Assembly (NCBI GenBank): GCA_964384905.1
Contig: CAYLND010000001.1
Coordinates: 1 to 64,000 of the forward strand
Reading direction: 5' to 3'
Length of the DNA: 64,000 bases
From: Gp22-AA3 sp964384905
GTDB lineage: Bacteria; Acidobacteriota; Polarisedimenticolia; Gp22-AA2
The notes under the pieces: generated by a model
Seen by the model: only the letters and a program-made list of their open reading frames with translations
What the model was told of the DNA's origin: nothing
Database searches by the model: none
Program-made: the position numbers and the translations under genes
In this document: piece by piece, positions 1-6,907 of the stretch
Numbering within the stretch: the stretch's first letter is position 1
Layout: every line of letters starts with the position of its first letter

Positions 1-1209
<1,209 letters not shown>

Positions 1210-1233
1210 TGCATCTCCTTGAAAAAGGATGTA

Positions 1234-1264
1234 ATTATACCTTCGGGGATCGGGTGACTGGCAA
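1234..1264 (-). promoter_or_regulatory. Promoter of htrA
   Basis: Read on the minus strand: TTGCCA (1264-1259), a 19-bp spacer, then perfect TATAAT (1239-1234). The start site would fall near 1227, leaving a leader of about 18 nt that contains AAGGAG. Seen by eye; the spacer is slightly long. Confidence 0.6.
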
Positions 1265-1267
1265 ACG

Positions 1268-1963
1268 GTGACGAGCGTGCTCGAGTCCTGGCGTTCGATG
1301 CTGCCTCTGGCGGGCGATTTCCTTCCCAAGGCGCTCCTGGCGATCGTGTGCGGCGGTCTCATCGGCGTCGAGCGCGAGATGAAGAACAAGCCGGCCGGCT
1401 TCCGCACCAACATCCTGATCTGCCTGGGCTCGATGCTGTTCATGTGGCTGTCGACGCAGGTCGCCATGGTGATCGCGACCGGTCGACCCGCCGACCCGGG
1501 CCGCATCGCCGCCCAGGTCGTCACCGGGATCGGCTTTCTGGGCGCCGGAGCGATCATCCAGTCGCGGGGCCGCGTCACCGGGCTGACTTCGGCGGCGATG
1601 ATCTGGGTGGTCGCGGCGGTCGGCATGAGCATCGGCGCCGGCTACAGCCTGATCGCGCTGATCACCACCATGCTGGTGCTGACCGTTCTTCTGGGTCTCG
1701 GGTTGGTCGAGCGGCGGGTGTTCAAGCGCTGCATCTACTACGATTGCCAGATCGCCTTCGATGACGACCACGGGAAGACCCGGCGCGAGATCGAGCGCGC
1801 CCTGCGTTCGCTGGGTCGTCCTCTGGAGTCGTTCAACATCCGGCACGCCGGGGATCACCTGGTGCTGACGGTGCCGTACTGCGACGCCCATCCGCAGCAC
1901 AAGAGGTTCCTGGGCGAGCTGTGGAAGATCGAGGGCGTGCGCGAAGTCCGGCCCCTGCGTTGA
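1268..1963 (+). CDS. MgtC/SapB family inner-membrane protein
   Basis: Polytopic membrane protein of the MgtC/SapB family. Members are linked to growth at low magnesium and, in pathogens, to control of the F-type ATPase; the role here is not known. The family signature is clear: GGLIGVEREMKNKPAGFRT followed by CLGS at about residues 28-54. Hydrophobic helices continue to about residue 155 (including GIGFLGAGAII and TSAAMIWVVAAVG). A soluble C-terminal ACT-like tail of about 75 residues follows. The start is GTG, 58 bp from the divergent htrA start. No magnesium-sensing leader is visible, because the gap is too short. Convergent with the next gene (23-bp gap). Confidence 0.93.
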   Translation: MTSVLESWRSMLPLAGDFLPKALLAIVCGGLIGVEREMKNKPAGFRTNILICLGSMLFMWLSTQVAMVIATGRPADPGRIAAQVVTGIGFLGAGAIIQSRGRVTGLTSAAMIWVVAAVGMSIGAGYSLIALITTMLVLTVLLGLGLVERRVFKRCIYYDCQIAFDDDHGKTRREIERALRSLGRPLESFNIRHAGDHLVLTVPYCDAHPQHKRFLGELWKIEGVREVRPLR

Positions 1964-1986
1964 CGGGCGGGCCGGCGCCGGATGTT

Positions 1987-3177
1987 TCAGTCGCCGTAGT
2001 CGGTCGAACCCTGCGCCAGAAGCGTCAATCCCAGCGTCTGCGCCGTCTTCTGGTTGATCGCCCTCTCCAGCTCGCTCGAGCGCAGTATCCGGAACTGCGA
2101 CGGCTGAAGGACGCCGCGCAGGAGCAGCTCCGCGATGCGCGAGGCCTCTTCGCCCTGGCGCTCGAACGATGCGCCGTAGGAGAACAGGGCGCCGCGGTCC
2201 ACCCACTCAGGGGACGGGGCGGCGAGCGCCACGCGGTTCCTCAGGGCCCAGGTGGTGATGCGCTCGCGGACCCGCGCGGACGTGGTGAGGTCGTCGTCGG
2301 GAACGACGAGCGCGTCGATCTGTCCCTTCAGGCTGTCGAGAGCGCGCGGCAGCTCGCTCGGAGAGTGACAGGGGCGGAACTCGAGCCACAGCCCCTTGCG
2401 CTCCGCCGCCTGGCGCAGATCGCGCGCCAGAAGAGACGAGACCTCCGCATCGTAGACCATGCCCAGACGGCGCGCCTGCGGCAGGACGGCGGTGAGACGA
2501 CGGATCAGGCGATCGGCGTCCGGCTGGTTGATCAGGAAGCACGTCGTGGTGGTCTGCAGATCGTAGCGGCGCGGGTCGGTGATGAGAGTCAGGAGAGACG
2601 GGATGTCACGGATCTCGCTGCGCACCAGACGGGCCGTCCGCAGTCCGGCGCCCAGGATCAGATCGGGGCGCTCGGCGCGCGTCCGGCGCACCGCCTCCAG
2701 AGGGTCCGGCTCCCGGTCGAGATCGACCACCCGCACGTCGCCACCGAGCCGGATGGAGAACCCGCGCAGGAACTCCTCGTAGGGAAACGGATCGCGTGAC
2801 ACCAGGGCCACGATCTCGCGATCGCCCGGATGCGACAGGCGGAATCGGACCGAGCGCGTGCGCCCGGCCTCGGGGACTATTCCGTCGTACATGATGGTCC
2901 TGAATCCGGACAGTTGGGCGCTGATCGAGTAAACATGATCCGGATCGACGACCGGAAACCGGAAGCGGCCCCCGCCAACGGTCAGGACGCTGGTCGGCGA
3001 GACCCCCTCACCCGACAGCGTCACGCGGGCGCCGGAGAGCGGCCGGCCGTTCGAATCGAAGACGGCTCCCGAGACCGTGGCCAGCGACTCGCCCCGGAGA
3101 GACCTGCCCCCGGGCCAGGTTGCGGCGAAGAGCATCGAGAGCGACATCACGGCTGCGAATCGGCGGGTCATGAGCAT
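1987..3177 (-). CDS. ABC-transporter-type substrate-binding protein with N-terminal carboxypeptidase-regulatory-like domain
   Basis: Predicted exported protein of 396 residues: signal peptide (1-29), a beta-sandwich carboxypeptidase-regulatory-like domain (about 31-113; VSGAVFDSNGRPLSGARVTL is its hallmark), then a periplasmic-binding fold of the ABC_sub_bind (PF04392) type from about 118 to the end (DLILGAGLRTARL, PQARRLGMVYD, ERQGEEASRIAELLL). Proteins of the second class bind small ligands for uptake or sensing. No permease or ATPase gene lies nearby, so it may act as an orphan sensor-like binding protein. Start ATG at 3177 follows GGGAGG with a 5-nt spacer. Promoter and palindromes upstream are listed separately. 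The ligand is unknown. Confidence 0.85.
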   Translation of the reverse strand: MLMTRRFAAVMSLSMLFAATWPGGRSLRGESLATVSGAVFDSNGRPLSGARVTLSGEGVSPTSVLTVGGGRFRFPVVDPDHVYSISAQLSGFRTIMYDGIVPEAGRTRSVRFRLSHPGDREIVALVSRDPFPYEEFLRGFSIRLGGDVRVVDLDREPDPLEAVRRTRAERPDLILGAGLRTARLVRSEIRDIPSLLTLITDPRRYDLQTTTTCFLINQPDADRLIRRLTAVLPQARRLGMVYDAEVSSLLARDLRQAAERKGLWLEFRPCHSPSELPRALDSLKGQIDALVVPDDDLTTSARVRERITTWALRNRVALAAPSPEWVDRGALFSYGASFERQGEEASRIAELLLRGVLQPSQFRILRSSELERAINQKTAQTLGLTLLAQGSTDYGD

Positions 3178-3223
3178 CGCAACCTCCCGGGCGGACCGCG
3201 GTCACGCCCGACTCATGCGATTG

Positions 3224-3243
3224 CAACAGATTTCCTGCTGTTG
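3224..3243. repeat. Inverted repeat CAACAG-N8-CTGTTG in the 5' leader of the substrate-binding gene
   Basis: Six-base arms (3224-3229 and 3238-3243) with an 8-bp spacer. It lies immediately downstream of the predicted start site (about 3247) of the minus-strand gene, where it could be an operator or a leader hairpin. Short arms, so this could be chance. Confidence 0.35.
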
Positions 3244-3253
3244 TCCCTGCCCC

Positions 3254-3283
3254 CTTATAAATCGACGCGACGTCGCGGGTCAA
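3254..3283 (-). promoter_or_regulatory. Promoter of the substrate-binding gene, with a palindrome filling its spacer
   Basis: Minus strand: TTGACC (3283-3278), 18-bp spacer, TATAAG (3259-3254). The spacer contains a perfect 12-bp palindrome, CGCGACGTCGCG (3266-3277), flush against the -35 box. A regulator bound there would block polymerase. Predicted leader is about 70 nt. Confidence 0.65.
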
Positions 3284-3334
3284 TCTCGGGGGCGCCAGTC
3301 CCCTGAGCATGCAGAATCCGCAAAGCGATTTCAC

Positions 3335-3350
3335 TCAGGTGATCACCTGA
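3335..3350. promoter_or_regulatory. Perfect 16-bp palindrome, candidate operator
   Basis: TCAGGTGATCACCTGA is a perfect dyad (8+8). It sits between the divergent promoters of the substrate-binding gene (-35 at 3283) and purC (-35 at 3414), 52 bp from the former. Perfect even-length dyads like this are typical of dimeric repressor or activator sites. I do not recognise the regulator, and no regulator gene is adjacent. Confidence 0.5.
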
Positions 3351-3413
3351 TTCTCACGGGAGGGAAACACCGGGCGCGCTCTCCCTTGTGGCGCCGGCCG
3401 GGGCCACGAGGCA

Positions 3414-3442
3414 TTGACAGCGGTTCGACGCCGGCCTAGGAT
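3414..3442 (+). promoter_or_regulatory. Promoter of purC
   Basis: TTGACA (3414-3419), 17-bp spacer, TAGGAT (3437-3442). The predicted start near 3449 gives a leader of about 22 nt containing AAGGA. This places the translation start downstream at 3471; the TTG at 3414 is the -35 box, not a start codon. Confidence 0.7.
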
Positions 3443-3470
3443 GCGCCCCGCCGACAAGGATGCCGGTCTG

Positions 3471-4358
3471 ATGACGCCTCTGATGGAAACGCGCTTCCCG
3501 GACCTGAAGCTTCTGGGACGGGGCAAGGTTCGGGACAACTACGAGCTGGGGGAGTCCCTGCTCATCGTCTCGACCGACAGGATCTCCGCCTTCGATCACA
3601 TCCTGCCCAACGGCATTCCGGACAAGGGGAAGGTCCTGAACCAGATCTCGCTGTTCTGGTTCGAGAAGACCGCGGGGCTGGTCAGGAACCACGTGCAGGA
3701 GCACAGGGTGGAGCGCTTTCCGGAGGCGCTGCGCGGTCACGCGGCGGTCCTGCGCGGGCGATCGATGCTCGTCGCGCGGCTGAACATGCTGCCGGTCGAG
3801 TGCGTGGTGCGCGGCTACCTGGCCGGCTCGGGGTACAAGGAGTACATGAAGACGGGGTCGGTGTGCGGCCTGAAGCTGCCACCCGGGCTGCTCGAATCGT
3901 CCCGACTGCCGGAGCCGCTGTTCACGCCGTCGACCAAGGCGACCAGCGGTCACGACGAGAACATCCCGTTCGCCAGGGTCGTCGACCTGATCGGACGGGA
4001 GACCGCCGAGCGGGTGCGCGACCTGAGCCTGTCGATCTACCGGAAGGGTTGCGAGCACGCCGAATCCCGCGGCATCCTCATCGCCGACACGAAGTTCGAG
4101 TTCGGCCTCGACGGGAGCGGCGTGGTGCTGGCAGACGAGGTGCTCACACCCGACTCCTCGCGCTTCTGGCCGAGGGAGACTTACAGGGCCGGAGGCCCGC
4201 AGCCCTCTCTGGACAAGCAGTTCGTGCGCGACTATCTCGAATCGATCCGGTGGGACAAGAACCCCCCGGCGCCACGACTGCCCGACGAGATCGTCGAAGG
4301 GACCCGGCGCCGCTACGTCGATATCTTCGAGCGCCTGAGCGGCCGGAAGCTCGAGTAA
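3471..4358 (+). CDS. purC: Phosphoribosylaminoimidazole-succinocarboxamide synthase (SAICAR synthetase)
   Basis: Cytosolic purine-biosynthesis enzyme: ATP-dependent ligation of aspartate to CAIR. The 295-residue product has the family features in order: GRGKVRDNYELG near the N-terminus, TDRISAFDHILPNGIPDKG, the VVRGYLAGSGYKEY block and the TKFEFG / DEVLTPDSSRFW block. This is the longer form of the family, similar in length to yeast ADE1. The ATG at 3471 has AAGGA about ten bases upstream; ATG 3483 (METRFPD) is an alternative. Monocistronic, with its own promoter, and convergent with nagZ. Confidence 0.96.
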   Translation: MTPLMETRFPDLKLLGRGKVRDNYELGESLLIVSTDRISAFDHILPNGIPDKGKVLNQISLFWFEKTAGLVRNHVQEHRVERFPEALRGHAAVLRGRSMLVARLNMLPVECVVRGYLAGSGYKEYMKTGSVCGLKLPPGLLESSRLPEPLFTPSTKATSGHDENIPFARVVDLIGRETAERVRDLSLSIYRKGCEHAESRGILIADTKFEFGLDGSGVVLADEVLTPDSSRFWPRETYRAGGPQPSLDKQFVRDYLESIRWDKNPPAPRLPDEIVEGTRRRYVDIFERLSGRKLE

Positions 4359-4362
4359 CCAC

Positions 4363-4380
4363 CCTGAAGGCCTGTTCAGG
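4363..4380. terminator. Hairpin between convergent purC and nagZ, weak terminator candidate
   Basis: CCTGAA - 6-nt loop - TTCAGG, directly after the purC stop and overlapping the nagZ stop codon. A six-pair stem without a T-run is at best a weak bidirectional terminator. Confidence 0.3.
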
Positions 4381-5491
4381 CGCGAGCCGTCGGGTCGAAT
4401 CCGCCGGGGCGACCCCCGCCAAGAGAGGCGATCGTCGCGCGGGAGCGCGTCACCACCTGAGGCGCGAACGGCGCACGCCTCCGCTCCATGAGATGACGTC
4501 GTTTCAACCGCAGGATCCTCCGGAGCGAGAGGTCGACGCGGGTCTCGTCGATCTGCCCCCGCCGGACGGCCGCCAGCACGGCGTCGTGGGCAGCCACGAT
4601 TTTCTCCTCCGAGCTGCAGAACATCAGGCCGTCATTCCCGGCGGCGAGCGCCAGGAGCGCCTGTGTTTCCGGACCCGTCTCCTGGTCGACGGCACCCATC
4701 TCCAGGTCGTCCGTCAGGATGAGCCCGCGGTACGCGATCCTCGTGCGCAACAGCTCCTCGACGACGCGTGGCGCAAAAGTCGCAGGCGACCTCGTCCGTC
4801 CCTGGAACGCCGGGTAGCAGGCATGGCCCGCCATGATCATTGGAAGGCGCCGGTGGAGTCTGCGGTAGGGGAGAAGATCCTCCCTCCAGAGGCGGGCGCG
4901 CGACTTCCGTATCACGGGGAGGGTCAGGTGCGTGTCGCCGCGGGCGGAGCCCAGACCCGGGAAATGCTTGCCCACGGCGAGAACACCGGCCCGGCGATAG
5001 GCCTCAAGCACCACGCCCGCCAGGCGTGAGACAGTCAAGGGATCCTCGCCGAAGGATCGGTCGCCGATCCCGTTGGACGTGCCGGCCCCCGACAGGTCCA
5101 GGACCGGAGAGAAATTCACGTTGAAGCCCAGGCTCGTGAGGGCCGCGGCGGTCGCTGCCGCATGAAGCCTGACGACCTCCGCAGCCCTGGCCCGACGCGC
5201 CAGATCCAAAGGGGCCTGGGAGGGCCCCAGAATCGGTCTCAGCCGGTTGACGCGTCCTCCCTCCTGGTCGAGGGCGATGAAGGGCGGGATCCGGAAGGAA
5301 CGGAACAGGAAGTCGGTCAGGTCCCTGACCTGCCCGGCGGCTTCGATGTTCCTCGAGAAGAGGATCAACCCTCCCGGACGGATGCGGTCGAGCAGGGACT
5401 TCAGGGCGTTGCTCGCGGCCGTTCCCTGAAACCCGATCCAGAACAGCTGACCGACCTTGTCCTCGAGTCGCAGGCCCGTGCGGAGCGCCAT
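4376..5491 (-). CDS. nagZ: Beta-N-acetylhexosaminidase, glycoside hydrolase family 3
   Basis: NagZ-type enzyme that removes N-acetylglucosamine from muropeptides during cell-wall recycling. The 371-residue, single-domain (beta/alpha)8 protein has no signal peptide, as expected for a cytosolic recycling enzyme. Motifs: GGLILFSRN (about 40-48), DQEGGRVNRL (75-84), the GH3 signature KHFPGLGSARGDTH (175-188) carrying the catalytic His, and ILTDDLEMGAV with the nucleophile Asp near residue 258. The usual KHFPGHG reads KHFPGLG here. The tail after about 330 is basic and non-conserved. The promoter lies so close that the mRNA may be nearly leaderless. Confidence 0.93.
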   Translation of the reverse strand: MALRTGLRLEDKVGQLFWIGFQGTAASNALKSLLDRIRPGGLILFSRNIEAAGQVRDLTDFLFRSFRIPPFIALDQEGGRVNRLRPILGPSQAPLDLARRARAAEVVRLHAAATAAALTSLGFNVNFSPVLDLSGAGTSNGIGDRSFGEDPLTVSRLAGVVLEAYRRAGVLAVGKHFPGLGSARGDTHLTLPVIRKSRARLWREDLLPYRRLHRRLPMIMAGHACYPAFQGRTRSPATFAPRVVEELLRTRIAYRGLILTDDLEMGAVDQETGPETQALLALAAGNDGLMFCSSEEKIVAAHDAVLAAVRRGQIDETRVDLSLRRILRLKRRHLMERRRAPFAPQVVTRSRATIASLGGGRPGGFDPTARA

Positions 5492-5499
5492 CGCGGCCT

Positions 5500-5528
5500 A
5501 CTGTAATCGATGGCCTAGCACCCTGCAA
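5500..5528 (-). promoter_or_regulatory. Promoter of nagZ, near-leaderless
   Basis: Minus strand: TTGCAG (5528-5523), 17-bp spacer, TACAGT (5505-5500). Only 8 nt separate the -10 box from the ATG at 5491, so transcription would start within about 2 nt of the start codon. No Shine-Dalgarno sequence is visible, which fits. Confidence 0.5.
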
Positions 5529-5746
5529 CGACGGGATGCCCGGAAGGTCTTTTCCCGTGACATTCCTGTAACGGTCCTTGACGTCATCGGTCTCAGGGCT
5601 TAAATTGCGAATGTAGATATGTAACTTATATGCAATCGTATTCGAGAATTATGTATCTGCATATTCGGCAGAAGAAGGCAGCGAGTAATTGATTCCGGAA
5701 AGGCAACGGGTACTATATCTTGTGGCCGAATCCTTGTCTGGTTTCC

Positions 5747-5775
5747 TTGACTTGGGTGAGGACCGATGTTAGCAT
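5747..5775 (+). promoter_or_regulatory. Promoter of the M23 peptidase gene
   Basis: TTGACT (5747-5752), 17-bp spacer, TAGCAT (5770-5775). Start near 5782 gives a leader of about 30 nt that includes GGGAG ahead of the GTG start. Confidence 0.6.
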
Positions 5776-5811
5776 CGCCCGCCTTTCCAAGAACCAGAGA
5801 CGGGAGATAGG

Positions 5812-6717
5812 GTGACGAACAAGAAGTTCTACACCATCATGATCGTCCCGCACGCTGCCGCCAAGTTCAGGCGCATCAAGGTCTCCAAGAACTTCCTGAT
5901 AGCCGCCGGGTGCTTCCTGGGTCTCGTTTTCACGGCCGGCCTCATGTTTCCGCACTATCTCCTGCGCTCCAGCCAGTTGAACGCCAGCCTGGAGAGGCTC
6001 ACGCAGGAGAACTCCGAGCTCAAGAAGACCAACGAGAAGTTCGACGAATCGCTTGCGGATCTGAGGAGCCGTCTGGCTGAGTTCGAAACCAAGGCGACCA
6101 AATTCGCCATGATGGCCGGCGTGGAGGACACTTCCTCCGCCCAGCAGATGGCGGCCGGAGGCAGCTCCTTCGATCTGAAGGGGCTCTCCCCGAAGGCCTC
6201 TCAAGCGGTCATCGAGGCGGAGATCGGCACCCTCAAGGAGCGTTCCGGAGCCCTGCAGGACACCTTCAGAGTCCTCGATGTGGCCTTCCAGAAGCAATCG
6301 CTCCTCCTGTCGTCGACGCCGAGCATCTATCCGGTCCACGGCCTTCTCGGGAACGGCTATGGCTGGCGCAGGGACCCGTTCACGGGCATGCGGGACTTTC
6401 ACCAGGGCCTCGACCTGGTGGCGCCGCTGGGCACCAAGGTGGTCGCTCCGGCCGACGGAATCGTGACCAAGATCGGTCCGAGCGGCGGCTTCGGGAACTC
6501 CGTGTTCATCTCTCACGGCTATGGCATCATCACGCGCTACGGCCACCTTGCCACCTACAACGTCAAGGTGGGTCAGAGGGTCAAGCGCGGAGACGTGATC
6601 GCGACCGTCGGCAGCACCGGTCGCAGCACCGGGCCGCACCTGCACTACGAGCTCCTGGTGCACCAGCGCAACGTCGATCCGATCAAATACATCCTCGAAG
6701 AGTACAGAACCTTCTAA
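5812..6717 (+). CDS. M23-family (LytM domain) peptidoglycan endopeptidase, membrane anchored
   Basis: Predicted zinc endopeptidase, or LytM-like regulator, acting on peptidoglycan cross-links in the periplasm. In order: a cytosolic basic stretch (1-23), one transmembrane helix (about 25-46), a coiled coil rich in Leu/Glu/Lys (about 52-95), a linker, and a C-terminal LytM domain (about 180-295). Zinc ligands are intact: His197 and Asp201 in HQGLD, and His278 in HLHYE with His276 beside it, so the domain should be catalytic. The N-terminus (NKKFYTIMIVPHAAAKFRRIKV) resembles M23 proteins with membrane-anchored coiled coils. GTG start preceded by GGGAGATAG. Single gene, followed by secA with its own promoter. 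Confidence 0.93.
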   Translation: MTNKKFYTIMIVPHAAAKFRRIKVSKNFLIAAGCFLGLVFTAGLMFPHYLLRSSQLNASLERLTQENSELKKTNEKFDESLADLRSRLAEFETKATKFAMMAGVEDTSSAQQMAAGGSSFDLKGLSPKASQAVIEAEIGTLKERSGALQDTFRVLDVAFQKQSLLLSSTPSIYPVHGLLGNGYGWRRDPFTGMRDFHQGLDLVAPLGTKVVAPADGIVTKIGPSGGFGNSVFISHGYGIITRYGHLATYNVKVGQRVKRGDVIATVGSTGRSTGPHLHYELLVHQRNVDPIKYILEEYRTF

Positions 6718-6731
6718 ACGAGCGTCCGGTT

Positions 6732-6759
6732 TTGACTTCCGGTTCCATTCTGCTATAGT
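6732..6759 (+). promoter_or_regulatory. Promoter of secA
   Basis: TTGACT (6732-6737), 16-bp spacer, TATAGT (6754-6759) preceded by TGC, i.e. an extended -10. Predicted start near 6766, giving an unusually long leader of about 140 nt. Confidence 0.7.
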
Positions 6760-6765
6760 TCCGGT

Positions 6766-6907
6766 CAGGCGACCGGGCCCCTGAGCACCATTCTCCCGGG
6801 TCCCGGCGGGGCCGCGTCGGGCGCGGCGATCCCCGGTACCGATCCCTTCCCCATGTGCTCCCGGGGTTTCGGCTCCTGCCGGGGCGGAGGTCGTCACCTA
6901 CAGCCCG
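6766..6907 (+). promoter_or_regulatory. Structured 5' leader of secA
   Basis: GC-rich leader with at least two potential hairpins: GCCGCG/CGCGGC (6811-6827, 5-nt loop) and CCCCGG (6831-6836) pairing with CCGGGG (6861-6866). GGAGGT at about 6885-6890 is 17 nt from the ATG, too far for normal use, and can pair with ACCT in a small stem. SecA synthesis is regulated by secretion status in E. coli through the secM leader. Whether this leader has a comparable role is unknown. Confidence 0.35.

Larger units (their letters stand above)
5492..5811. other. Divergent intergenic region with an AT-rich island
   Basis: A 320-bp gap between nagZ and the M23 gene. It holds the promoters of both genes at its ends. 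The middle (about 5595-5720) is far richer in A+T than anything else in the window. It contains an inverted repeat ATATGCA (5628-5634) / TGCATAT (5658-5664). I see no ORF with a ribosome-binding site and no tRNA-like fold in it. Confidence 0.6.

Noticed and set aside
3414..3470. TTG start of purC at 3414
   Set aside because: The TTG is the -35 box TTGACA of the purC promoter, and the added 19 residues match no PurC N-terminus.
5628..5664. Inverted repeat in the AT-rich island as a terminator or attachment site
   Set aside because: Arms of only seven bases with a 23-bp spacer and no T-run or duplicated core; kept as an observation only.
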